Source: Ruminococcus sp. (GTDB lineage: Bacteria > Bacillota > Clostridia > Oscillospirales > Ruminococcaceae). From it: a stretch of DNA of 60,373 bases. Made by a program: the position numbers and the translations under genes. Below the pieces are notes generated by a model that ran no database searches, was not told the origin of the DNA, and saw only the letters and a program-made list of their open reading frames with translations. This document shows, one piece after another, positions 1 to 7,308 of this stretch (positions within the stretch are counted from its first letter, which is position 1; every line of letters begins with the position of its first letter). Location: contig JAFQHO010000014.1 in NCBI GenBank assembly GCA_017397925.1, positions 1 to 60,373 of the forward strand. The letters are read 5' to 3'.

Positions 1-46
1 AATGCGGAATAACACCGCCGAAAAAGGGACGTCCGAAAGGGGTAAA

Positions 47-814
47 ATGACAAGAGAAGAATTACTTAATAGCTGTGAGGTAGTTATACATACACAGGCT
101 AAAAAGCTTTGCCGCAGATACAAGCTAAACAATAATGATACAATTTCCGACCTTGAACAGGAAGGCAGACTTGCTGTATTGAAGCTGATAAAGAAAAACA
201 CATACGATCCAAATAAAAGCCCGTTCCATGTTTATGCACAGCCCTTTATTCACGGAGCGATGCGCAGATGCATTGAGAAAAACATTGGAAATCTGTCGCT
301 ATCAAAACAGGAGATGAACACAATTCTGGATGCAAAGCTGATGCACTTTGACGGATACTCTGACGATGAAATATGCAAGAAGCTGAACATCACATCTGTA
401 GAACTGGGTAAACACCTCGGATATGATTTGAAATCCTGTTACATCAACGACCTTACGGAAACAGAGGAAGACGATCCTTACGACCTTGAAATTATGGTAG
501 ATAAGACAGCTTGTAATCCTCATAAATTCGTTCACAGGCGGTACTGCATCAAGTATTTTAAAGAGATATTCGATTCGCTTTCCGATAAGGATAAAAGTCT
601 GCTTGGACATTGCTATGGTGCTTTCGGCTATGAAGAAATGACAATTAAGGACATCGCCACTCTTGAAATGATGACAGAAAACGGTGTCAAAAAAGCAAAG
701 GAAAAGGCTATAGAACACTTTTGGGAACTATTTCCTCGAAGCAATTTCAGCGTATGGATTGATGCTTTTCATAGAGTTAGATTGCAGATTAAATATCTCG
801 ACAGGGATTATTGA
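47..814 (+). CDS. Sigma-70-like factor, accessory type
   Basis: About 255 residues. The N-terminal 90 residues resemble sigma-70 region 2 (AKKLCRRYKLNNNDTISDLEQEG, then LAVLKLIKKNTYDP and FHVYAQPFIHGAMRR). A C-terminal helical part near residues 170-220 (FDSLSDKDKSLLG, then MTIKDIATLEMMTENGVKKAKEKA) resembles a region-4 helix-turn-helix. I chose ATG at 47 because AAAGGGG sits just upstream; the frame is open from base 2, so a longer form or a gene beginning before the window cannot be excluded. It precedes an ECF sigma/anti-sigma-like pair and dockerin genes. Its target promoters are unknown. The family assignment rests on motif resemblance only. Confidence 0.7.
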   Translation: MTREELLNSCEVVIHTQAKKLCRRYKLNNNDTISDLEQEGRLAVLKLIKKNTYDPNKSPFHVYAQPFIHGAMRRCIEKNIGNLSLSKQEMNTILDAKLMHFDGYSDDEICKKLNITSVELGKHLGYDLKSCYINDLTETEEDDPYDLEIMVDKTACNPHKFVHRRYCIKYFKEIFDSLSDKDKSLLGHCYGAFGYEEMTIKDIATLEMMTENGVKKAKEKAIEHFWELFPRSNFSVWIDAFHRVRLQIKYLDRDY

Positions 815-817
815 GTA

Positions 818-846
818 TTGCAAAATATATTTTGAAATGGTATAAT
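818..846 (+). promoter_or_regulatory. Promoter of the ECF sigma operon
   Basis: TTGCAA at 818-823 and TATAAT at 841-846 are separated by exactly 17 bases. The promoter begins immediately after the stop codon of the preceding sigma-like gene. It matches the housekeeping sigma-A consensus, so the ECF gene appears to have vegetative transcription in addition to any autoregulation. Confidence 0.75.
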
Positions 847-870
847 GGTGTTGAAAGGTGCTGACTGATT

Positions 871-933
871 ATGAATATTGCGATTTGTGATAAATTAGAT
901 TCAGCATGTTTCTTTGAAAGGAGATTGAAATGA
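871..933 (+). CDS. 20-codon leader ORF or response-regulator relic
   Basis: A tiny reading frame (MNIAICDKLDSACFFERRLK) starts 25 bases after the -10 box and its TGA overlaps the ATG of the ECF sigma gene (ATGA). The beginning resembles the MNIAICDDE start of LytTR-type response regulators, so it may be a decayed remnant. The overlap would equally suit a translated leader that couples to the sigma gene. It is too short to prove coding. Confidence 0.3.
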   Translation: MNIAICDKLDSACFFERRLK

Positions 934-1472
934 TTAATCTATACTTAATGATTCTTGAAACCGATGCGGATAAGAGCCTATTTGAAGAACTTTATAAAAA
1001 ATATAAGGCAAGAATGTACAAATGTGCGTATAGCATATTGCATAATAAGGAAGATGCTGAAGATGTGGTTCATCAAGCGTTTTTAACAATTGCGAACATT
1101 TTTGAAAAGTTCAAAGCTTTTTCTTGTCATGAAATGGACGCCTATATTGTTATTCTTATAAGGAACACATCAATTAATCTTTATAATAAAAACAAAAGAA
1201 GTGCTGAAAGATGCACAGAATTTGATGAAGAACAGATTGCTGTTGATGTTGACTATTTTGATAAAATTAATTATGAGTACTTAGTAAAAATCATTTCAAA
1301 GCTACCTTTGATTTATAAGGAGGTTCTTCTTTTGCGTTATGTTGAGGATTTTTCCGTAAAACACATTTCAAAAATATCAGGCATTTCTGTTGATGGTGTT
1401 CGTAAGAGGATTGAACGAGCAAAAAAGCTACTGAAAGAAGAGATAGAAAGCGGTGAATATTATGGCAAATGA
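930..1472 (+). CDS. ECF-type RNA polymerase sigma factor
   Basis: 180 residues, the usual ECF length. Region 2 is visible around residues 12-80 (LFEELYKKYKARMYKCAYSI, then LHNKEDAEDVVHQAFLTI) and region 4 around 115-170 (LPLIYKEVLLLRYVEDFSVK, then ISGISVDGVRKRIERAKKLL). The start follows GAAAGGAG. The 3' end overlaps the next gene by 11 bases, the normal arrangement of a sigma/anti-sigma pair. Downstream come secreted and dockerin-bearing proteins, which makes regulation of exoproteins plausible but unproven. Confidence 0.9.
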   Translation: MINLYLMILETDADKSLFEELYKKYKARMYKCAYSILHNKEDAEDVVHQAFLTIANIFEKFKAFSCHEMDAYIVILIRNTSINLYNKNKRSAERCTEFDEEQIAVDVDYFDKINYEYLVKIISKLPLIYKEVLLLRYVEDFSVKHISKISGISVDGVRKRIERAKKLLKEEIESGEYYGK

Positions 1473-2136
1473 CATTTTTAAAAAAGCTTTATATGATGCA
1501 TTAATTCCTGAGTTTTCTGACATGTTGCCACATGCTGATGAAAACGAGTATGTCTTTTCTCATAAATTTGAAAGTAATATGCAGAAACTAATAAAGAGAA
1601 GGAACAAGCCTTACTATAGAATAATAAATACTGTTGGTAAACGCATTGCTTGTATTGCTGTAATTATACTTGTTGCTTCATCTGTAACGATTTTTAGCGT
1701 AGAAGCGTTCAGAAATGCTGTAGCAGACTTTTTTGTGAATATATATGAAAAATTCTCAACAATACAATCTTCTGATGAAACAGGTGTATCACCACTGACT
1801 ATTGAAAATCTATACGATATAACTTGGGATTTAGATGGATATGAGGTAGTATATGAAGAACGAACAATCTATAATTTTTTCAAGACCTATGTTAACAAAG
1901 ACATTGTTATTAATTACGCTCAGTATACCAAAGCAAAATTCAATATAGATACTAATACAGAGAATGCGGAAATATCCAGTATAAATATAGGTCAATATGA
2001 TGCAATTTATTTTTATGATAACCATAATTATCATCATTTGATATGGTATAACGAAGATTACGTAATTGAGATTATGTCGAATATCAACAAAAACACACTT
2101 ATTGAAATTGCGAATTCTGTGAAAAAAGTAGAATAA
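1462..2136 (+). CDS. Membrane anti-sigma-like protein with DUF4367-like domain
   Basis: About 224 residues. A short cytoplasmic N-terminus (residues 1-60, basic near KRRNKPYYR) is followed by one membrane helix (IACIAVIILVASSVTIFSV) and an extracytoplasmic domain ending in WYNEDYVIEI...LIEIANSVKK, the pattern of DUF4367 domains found on anti-sigma factors. The gene overlaps the ECF sigma gene, so a role as its membrane-bound partner is the natural inference. An in-frame GTG nine bases upstream (1453) is an alternative start. No zinc-binding ZAS motif is seen. Confidence 0.7.
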   Translation: MANDIFKKALYDALIPEFSDMLPHADENEYVFSHKFESNMQKLIKRRNKPYYRIINTVGKRIACIAVIILVASSVTIFSVEAFRNAVADFFVNIYEKFSTIQSSDETGVSPLTIENLYDITWDLDGYEVVYEERTIYNFFKTYVNKDIVINYAQYTKAKFNIDTNTENAEISSINIGQYDAIYFYDNHNYHHLIWYNEDYVIEIMSNINKNTLIEIANSVKKVE

Positions 2137-2179
2137 CATATAAATTCTATAATACTTGTCATGTTTTCACTTCCTACAT

Positions 2180-2230
2180 TGTTATTACTTATTGAAGGGA
2201 AATTATTTCCATTTCGAAAGAGTAATAACA
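2180..2230. promoter_or_regulatory. Nested dyad upstream of secreted peptide gene
   Basis: TGTTATTACT (2180-2189) and AGTAATAACA (2221-2230) form a perfect 10-bp inverted repeat. It encloses a second palindrome GGAAATtATTTCC (2198-2210). The structure ends just before the ribosome-binding site of the next gene. It could be an operator, an ECF-dependent control region or an mRNA structure; no clear sigma-A promoter lies in the gap. Confidence 0.45.
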
Positions 2231-2247
2231 GTTAGGGGGTGATTTTT

Positions 2248-2655
2248 TTGTTTAAGAAGCCAATATCTTTGCTTTGTGCTATTTTACTTTCAACATCATT
2301 TGTTGCAGGAAGTAACGTTTCTGCTGCCGTTGTTCTTCCTGATGCTCCTGCATATTCATACACGAGCAGTTGTAGTTCACAATTAACAATAACAGGTTCT
2401 ACTGCTGAATGTTACAGTTGTGTTACAGGTTATTATGGAAGTACGACAAAAATTGTTATTAAACAGATGCTTCAGAAGAAAACTTCTTCAGGAAATTGGG
2501 AAGATGTATGTAGTTGGAATAGTACCATAAATAACTTTATGGGGTCTGTGACAAACTATAAATATTCTTTATCAAGCGGTACATATCGTTTGAAATCTGT
2601 CTTTACTGTTTATGCAGGCAGTAATTATGAAACAATCACAAAGTATGGTTATTAA
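2248..2655 (+). CDS. Small secreted protein, unknown function
   Basis: About 135 residues. A signal peptide is clear (basic FKKP, hydrophobic ISLLCAILLSTSFVAG, cleavage near VSA|A). The mature part is rich in Ser, Thr, Gly and Tyr, with four Cys at the start (SSCSSQL, ECYSCV) and predicted beta structure (YKYSLSSGTYRLKSVFTVY). I chose TTG at 2248 because AGGGGG is eight bases upstream; a GTG at 2239 would overlap that site. I do not recognise the family. It sits between the anti-sigma-like gene and dockerin proteins, so a surface role is likely. Confidence 0.65.
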   Translation: MFKKPISLLCAILLSTSFVAGSNVSAAVVLPDAPAYSYTSSCSSQLTITGSTAECYSCVTGYYGSTTKIVIKQMLQKKTSSGNWEDVCSWNSTINNFMGSVTNYKYSLSSGTYRLKSVFTVYAGSNYETITKYGY

Positions 2656-2735
2656 TTAAGTATCACACACTATTTAAGAATAAAGTGTGGTATAAAAATT
2701 GTATGATTGGCTAACCAATCGGAAAGGAGTTTCAA

Positions 2736-3605
2736 ATGAAAAAGATTATTTCAGCTCTCACAGCAACTACAATGGTTGCAACAACACTCGTTTCCACTTC
2801 TGCATCCGCACTTAGTATTCCACTTTCAAACCAGTATTCACTCACAACAAGCACTGTCGAAGACAACATAGTTGTTGAAGGTATAACAATTCCTGCTGGT
2901 TCACTTAGTGTTACTATCAACATTTCAAATAACACAGGCTTTAGTGCATCGACACTTGAAATTGCTATTGGTGATGCTTATGAAGCTATAGTTGACGAAA
3001 GAGGAATGCTTGTTATCGAAAACGGAAGTGTCCTTAATGATACTCATGTCAGCGGTGCTGTAGGTGAAGAATATGTATTTGTAGCAACAGCATCAGCAGA
3101 AGATAATACAGCAGATGGCGACGTACTTACCTTCTTTGTTTCAGATAATGGCGGTACCGACGAAACTCTCTCAGTTATTTCAACCGATTTATGCGATATT
3201 GAGTCTGTTACTACTTCTGCTATTAGACCAATGGGCAGTTCACAGGGCTTCTATAAAATAGGTGATGTAAATGATGATGATAGAATAAACTCTATTGATG
3301 CTTCATTTACTCTTTCTGCACTTTCACTGGCAGGCAGAGAAAGATTACCACATTCTGAAGCTTCAATATTACCTACCTATTATTTCCCACAAATCTATGA
3401 TATTAATGCGGCATATATTTGGGAGGGCAAACCTGACATTACAAGGGCAAATACAGCTGAGATTATGCTTGACTATTATTCTTGCTCTTCAACAGGACAG
3501 CCATATATTTATGAGGAGGGTACTATTCAAGATACATCATATAATTATTCAAACAGTAATTTGTTGATTGGATATGTTCGAATTTCTTCAAATTCAACTT
3601 ACTAA
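2736..3605 (+). CDS. Secreted dockerin-containing protein
   Basis: 289 residues: signal peptide (MKKIISALTATTMVATTLVS, cleaved near ASA|L), a cohesin-like or beta-sandwich stretch at about 45-140 (VEGITIPAGSLSVTINISNN, then DNTADGDVLTFFVSDNGGTD), and a C-terminal dockerin with one clear calcium loop (GDVNDDDRINSIDASFTLSA) and a more divergent second (DINAAYIWEGKPDITRANTAEI). The middle part resembles the scaffold repeat pattern in which short beta strands end in a cohesin-like domain, but I am not sure of that. A perfect 6-bp dyad (GATTGG ctaa CCAATC, 2705-2720) precedes the GGAAAGGAG site and could be an operator. Confidence 0.75.
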   Translation: MKKIISALTATTMVATTLVSTSASALSIPLSNQYSLTTSTVEDNIVVEGITIPAGSLSVTINISNNTGFSASTLEIAIGDAYEAIVDERGMLVIENGSVLNDTHVSGAVGEEYVFVATASAEDNTADGDVLTFFVSDNGGTDETLSVISTDLCDIESVTTSAIRPMGSSQGFYKIGDVNDDDRINSIDASFTLSALSLAGRERLPHSEASILPTYYFPQIYDINAAYIWEGKPDITRANTAEIMLDYYSCSSTGQPYIYEEGTIQDTSYNYSNSNLLIGYVRISSNSTY

Positions 3606-3629
3606 TTTAATATAAGGTTGTGTTTAAAC

Positions 3630-5435
3630 ATGAAAAAACTTTACAGTATGATTTTAGCTTTATCAGTGTTATCATCATCTTCTGTTAATACTGCAATGGC
3701 TATCGACAATTCAATCAACGGTGTTGTTCCAACTGTGAATAAAGCGTCAGATAATGATTCAAACAATGCTGATTTAAAGAAACTTGCCTCCTCTTTAGGA
3801 GCCGATACGGATTATTTTAATTTTCCGAATAATGGCATTACAACTCCTGAAAAGGATATAATGACAGCTTTTCAGAAAAATATATCGCAAAATGAAGCGT
3901 TGCTTTATAAAGGAGAAAATGCACCTTATCACTTTGAAGATTCAGACGGTAGTTATGGTATGGCAGTTTTGCAGGTACTCTCACACAATGGGGGTATACC
4001 CGTTTCAGCTATACAGGAGGATGCAAAAAATCTGTGTGATGTGAAGTTTGATAAATCTGTAAATGACATTATTGCTTATTACGATATGTCACAGGAGTTT
4101 CTCAGACAGGAATTTATTATGTCATACGATTTTTGTAATCACACCACAGAGCAGCAATTGAAAAAGCTTGTGGATACAGCTGAAAATGCAATGGAAAAAA
4201 ATAAATATTTCTTCGTTTCATTCCACTCAAATAACAGCATACATTCAGTTGCAGGTATTGGTGCGGCTGACGGAAATTGGTTATTCAACGGTAAAACATA
4301 CAACAAGTGTATATTAACTCTTAATTCCAATTTCGATAATGCCAATGATATAACAGGCGGGTTTAATGAAAATAACTGCATTTATATAAATACAGCGGAT
4401 AATACGTACTATATCCCAGTCTACAATGCAGATGAAAACAATTCAAGCTTCCGTAGTGTTATCGACAACGATAATTTATTAAATTACAAGGGACTGATAA
4501 ATCCCTCTGCTGAAATAGATGTTCCAACTGCTGAAAATATAGCGTCAGTTCAGGTTGGAAGCTCTGCCAAAAGCAGAGAATTCAATTTTTCCATTATAAA
4601 TGGTGATGAAAGTGAAACTTATAAAGGAACATATAATGATTTCAGCCTAACTGAAAAAATGTTTTATGAAGGCAAATCGTCATTGAAGAATTTCTATCTC
4701 GATAGTGCTGATTGCTATAAATTCGAAACAGCAAATATTTCAGAAGAAGATTTTAAAAGTTCAGGCGAAATTAGCGTTCATACTGAAAATTCATTACAAG
4801 AAATAGCAGCTTTCGGAGATTTTTCAGCAGAGATAAAGAAAAATTATTTAAGCGTTACGTGCAAATCCTATACTGAAACCGCTGGAATCTCTATGAGTTT
4901 ATCTTCCGTTGACGGCTTGTATAAAAATCCTCGTTTTTGTAAATACAACGTGTGGGGCAAGTGTGCAGGAACGATTTCTGTTGAAGAAACAGCAGAGGGA
5001 ATATTTGTAAGACATGATGCTCCCCTTGATGCAAAAATCACATTCCTTGGTACTCAGACAGACGAAAACGGAGCTCAGATATATCTGCCGCAGAATGAGA
5101 ATATTAATCAGATAGGATACGAGATTTATTCGGTTGCGGATAATCTTTGGAAGTATGATGAAAAAACAGATGATCTTGTGTGTTATGCCGATCCTGACAA
5201 TGACGGTATTTTTGACACAGAAGTTGTCACAGGCGATGTGAATTGCGACGGTAAATTAGATTCAAGCGACGCATCAAAAATACTTGAAATATACGCCGAT
5301 CTTTCAACAAATGATACACTTGGTCCGCTTGTTATAATGAAAAGATATGCCGATTGGAACGGCGACGGAAAAGTGGACTCCATTGACGCATCATGTGTTC
5401 TCCAGAAATATGCTGAACTTTCCACAACAAAATAA
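3630..5435 (+). CDS. Secreted dockerin protein with papain-like-fold N-domain
   Basis: About 601 residues. Signal peptide MKKLYSMILALSVLSSSSVN. The first half resembles a papain-like cysteine-peptidase fold: a helix start GSYGMAVLQVLSHNGGIP, then SIHSVAGIGAADGNWLFNGK and KCILTLNSN. In related proteins a Cys normally precedes the YGM helix; here that position is Ser, so activity is doubtful. The C-terminal 60 residues are a dockerin with two calcium loops (GDVNCDGKLDSSDASKILEI and DWNGDGKVDSIDASCVLQKY). The start is the ATG at 3630; the in-frame ATG at 3618 is less well placed. A terminator follows. Confidence 0.75.
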   Translation: MKKLYSMILALSVLSSSSVNTAMAIDNSINGVVPTVNKASDNDSNNADLKKLASSLGADTDYFNFPNNGITTPEKDIMTAFQKNISQNEALLYKGENAPYHFEDSDGSYGMAVLQVLSHNGGIPVSAIQEDAKNLCDVKFDKSVNDIIAYYDMSQEFLRQEFIMSYDFCNHTTEQQLKKLVDTAENAMEKNKYFFVSFHSNNSIHSVAGIGAADGNWLFNGKTYNKCILTLNSNFDNANDITGGFNENNCIYINTADNTYYIPVYNADENNSSFRSVIDNDNLLNYKGLINPSAEIDVPTAENIASVQVGSSAKSREFNFSIINGDESETYKGTYNDFSLTEKMFYEGKSSLKNFYLDSADCYKFETANISEEDFKSSGEISVHTENSLQEIAAFGDFSAEIKKNYLSVTCKSYTETAGISMSLSSVDGLYKNPRFCKYNVWGKCAGTISVEETAEGIFVRHDAPLDAKITFLGTQTDENGAQIYLPQNENINQIGYEIYSVADNLWKYDEKTDDLVCYADPDNDGIFDTEVVTGDVNCDGKLDSSDASKILEIYADLSTNDTLGPLVIMKRYADWNGDGKVDSIDASCVLQKYAELSTTK

Positions 5436-5477
5436 CATTAAAATCTATTATTTTCGTGCTATGTAATTAGATGAATT

Positions 5478-5506
5478 GCTGCACTCTAAATCAGAGTGTA
5501 GCAGTT
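5478..5506 (+). terminator. Rho-independent terminator after dockerin gene
   Basis: GCTGCACTC and GAGTGTAGC pair over nine positions (one G-T) around a 7-base loop and are followed by a short T-rich run. The run is weak, so efficiency is uncertain. Confidence 0.55.
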
Positions 5507-5543
5507 TCATAATTATAAATCAAATTTAAGGAAGTACAAATCT

Positions 5544-5951
5544 ATGAACGAATTAAAATCAACATATACACAGAAAAATACAGATGAATTAATGCAGTAT
5601 ATTTCCGAATCTCTTTTGGATTTAGGTTTTTCACCAAACCTTAAAGGGTTTACTTATGTCAAAGAAGCAATATATATCTATATGCATAAATATTACGAAG
5701 ATGTAAAAAACAGCGATGTATTATTATCAATTTCACAAAAGCACTCAGTTACTGCTTCAAGTGTAAATCTCACAATTAGAAAATCAATAGAATTAACGTG
5801 GTTAAGCGGCAGATTAAACACCAAACATAAAATGTTTGAATCTTCCTATATAGATAAACGATTTCCACTTACCAATTCAGAATTTATTGCTACAATGGTG
5901 GAAATAATCAGAATAAATCTTCGTGAAAACGATAAAAGTGTTGGATATTAA
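5544..5951 (+). CDS. Stand-alone Spo0A C-terminal DNA-binding domain protein
   Basis: 135 residues, all of them matching the Spo0A_C effector domain: LLDLGFSPNLKGFTYVKEAI near the start, VTASSVNLTIRKSIELTWLS in the recognition region, and the signature PLTNSEFIATMVEII near the end. The N-terminal receiver domain of Spo0A is absent. Such proteins would bind 0A-box-like DNA without phosphorylation control. Start follows AAGGAAG. The gene has a terminator before it and a 120-bp repeat beginning at its stop codon. Target genes are unknown; the neighbouring dockerin genes are candidates. Confidence 0.85.
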   Translation: MNELKSTYTQKNTDELMQYISESLLDLGFSPNLKGFTYVKEAIYIYMHKYYEDVKNSDVLLSISQKHSVTASSVNLTIRKSIELTWLSGRLNTKHKMFESSYIDKRFPLTNSEFIATMVEIIRINLRENDKSVGY

Positions 5952-6068
5952 TTCCACTAACGTGACGCTGCCCTCAGGTGCCAGTCGGGGCAACTCGGTG
6001 CAGGTTCAACTCCTGTTATCCGCACCATAAAAAACAAGGCTTCTCGAATAAAATCGGGAAGCCTTTTT
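5949..6068 (+). repeat. 120-bp direct repeat, copy 1, tRNA-3'-like plus terminator
   Basis: Identical to 7309-7428 except at four or so positions and without gaps. The middle contains a tRNA T-arm look-alike (GCAGG TTCAACT CCTGT, loop fits TTCRANY) followed by TATCCGC, A and CCA, as in the 3' end of a tRNA with an encoded CCA. No matching 5' half (GCGGATA) is present. It ends in a hairpin (AAGGCTTC/GAAGCC) with five T, a good intrinsic terminator. It may be a tRNA fragment used as an attachment site, or a small RNA gene. Confidence 0.8.
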
Positions 6069-6080
6069 GGCTATAAGCTC

Positions 6081-6109
6081 TTGCTTTTTTATAAATAAAA
6101 TGTTATAAT
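6081..6109 (+). promoter_or_regulatory. Promoter of the toxin-immunity cassette
   Basis: TTGCTT (6081-6086), a 17-base spacer and TATAAT (6104-6109). It lies directly downstream of the first 120-bp repeat's terminator, so the cassette has independent transcription. Confidence 0.7.
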
Positions 6110-6143
6110 TAGGTTGAAAAACAATTAATATGGGTATAAAGTT

Positions 6144-6221
6144 ATGAAAAAGAAAATATATTTAATTGTTATTGCAGTTGTTTTAGGGTTGTATTTTATC
6201 TCACCGTGTATTTTGGAATAA
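6144..6221 (+). CDS. 25-codon signal-peptide-like ORF before toxin domain
   Basis: A short frame MKKKIYLIVIAVVLGLYFIS-PCILE starts about 35 bases after the -10 box. It has a basic start and a hydrophobic core like a signal anchor. It overlaps the GIY-YIG frame by 16 bases in another phase, so a single-base shift would fuse it to the toxin domain. It may be the true N-terminus separated by a frameshift, or just spacer. The upstream SD is weak. Confidence 0.3.
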   Translation: MKKKIYLIVIAVVLGLYFISPCILE

Positions 6222-6550
6222 AAAATAAAAAACCTGTATATGTTGGAATAACTAACGATCTGGATAAACGATATTATCAACACAATTACATATGGAATAA
6301 ATTATATAAAGAAGATAGATTTGACAACTTATTGCAATTAAATGATTTGGCGAAAGAAGATAATTTATTAACCAAAGATCAAGCACGTGGTGTTGAGCAG
6401 GTAATAATTGAAAGAAATAGAGAATTTGAAAATCAAATAAATAGTATAAGTGTATTTAACATTAATTATTTGTATACATTATTTGGAGAAAAATATTTAG
6501 AAACCAATATGGTATATAATAGATATAAGGAAGATGGAGTGGTTAACTAA
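6206..6550 (+). CDS. Orphan GIY-YIG nuclease toxin domain
   Basis: 114 residues starting at a GTG without a convincing SD. The motif pair VYFGI-8-VYVGITNDLDKR with a following QH matches GIY-YIG nucleases, including the conserved Tyr and Arg; the Glu is in LTKDQARGVEQVIIERN. That last stretch and NQINSIS are typical of the GIY-YIG module at the C-terminus of polymorphic (Rhs/WapA-like) toxins. No delivery domain is attached, so this is an orphan toxin tip. Its TAA abuts the ATG of the immunity-like gene. A DNase activity is expected from the family; expression is unproven. Confidence 0.7.
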   Translation: MYFGIKNKKPVYVGITNDLDKRYYQHNYIWNKLYKEDRFDNLLQLNDLAKEDNLLTKDQARGVEQVIIERNREFENQINSISVFNINYLYTLFGEKYLETNMVYNRYKEDGVVN

Positions 6551-7138
6551 ATGAAAGAAATAAAACATTATGAAACGGAAGAAATTGAAAGAAGTAGAAA
6601 AAAAATACGAAATGGAGACGTCTTTGTAGTTAAAATAAAAGATTATGAACTTTACTTTTACGGAAAAGTCATAGATGTAAATGCTAATTATAATAATATA
6701 ACAAAACCTATATTTATTTTCTTATATAAGACACCTACAACAAAAATTATTACTCCTGATAATATGGATGAAAACGATATAATGACGATAATGTTAAGTA
6801 ATCAATATGGATGGAGATGCGGACATTTTAAAACTATTTGTAATATTCCTGTAAAAAATGAAGAATTAAGTGTAGATTATGGTTTTCTAAGCACTAATCA
6901 TGGCAATTGGATAAAAGAAGATGAAGTTGAAAGTCATATATATAATCACGAAATATTATATCTTAAGGATGGCAGAATAATTGCAGAAGCATATGTGGAT
7001 GCTTATAATAACATTTTAGATCATAAACCTAAAATAACAAGTAGATACTATCTTTCTTTTTATAATGCTGTATCAGAAGAAATATCTAAATACTTACATA
7101 AAAATCCAGATATAAAGAGAAAATATGGTTTGGAATAG
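6551..7138 (+). CDS. Imm26-like immunity protein
   Basis: 195 residues. The segment RSRKKIRNGDVFVVKIKDYE and the following LYFYGKVIDV match the Imm26 pattern (a small beta-barrel start, GDVF...G.V). It begins on the base after the toxin stop codon, the standard toxin-immunity arrangement, so it probably neutralises the GIY-YIG domain by direct binding. The C-terminal half (about 100-195) is not recognised. Base composition is very AT-rich, like the toxin and unlike the genes at 21-60 kb, which suggests transfer as a unit. Confidence 0.65.
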   Translation: MKEIKHYETEEIERSRKKIRNGDVFVVKIKDYELYFYGKVIDVNANYNNITKPIFIFLYKTPTTKIITPDNMDENDIMTIMLSNQYGWRCGHFKTICNIPVKNEELSVDYGFLSTNHGNWIKEDEVESHIYNHEILYLKDGRIIAEAYVDAYNNILDHKPKITSRYYLSFYNAVSEEISKYLHKNPDIKRKYGLE

Positions 7139-7155
7139 CATATAGGAGAACTAAA

Positions 7156-7257
7156 ATGAGTATGACTGTAAAGCAGCTCGCCGACAGCGAGGGCGACGGT
7201 TTAACCGTTAACGACGCTGTGGGAATTCAGAAGAAGCTTGCAGGAATAGCTGAATAA
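7156..7257 (+). CDS. 33-residue dockerin-tail fragment
   Basis: A short frame with its own AGGAG site and ATG encodes a sequence containing EGDGLTVNDAVGIQKKLAGI, which resembles the second half of a dockerin (calcium loop plus helix). There is no signal peptide or catalytic domain. It is richer in G and C than the flanking cassette. It is probably the 3' stump of a dockerin gene left by recombination, although the intact ribosome-binding site would let it be translated. A 9-bp perfect hairpin (ATCGTAGCC/GGCTACGAT, 7269-7298) follows without a T-run. Confidence 0.4.
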   Translation: MSMTVKQLADSEGDGLTVNDAVGIQKKLAGIAE

Positions 7258-7308
7258 AATTAAGTTCAATCGTAGCCTGTCATTTGATGGGCTACGATCA
7301 CTGGAATA

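Noticed and set aside
5949-6030. Complete tRNA gene in the 120-bp repeat
   Set aside because: Only the T-arm and CCA-like 3' end are seen. No acceptor 5' strand (GCGGATA), no convincing anticodon arm, so I did not call it a tRNA.
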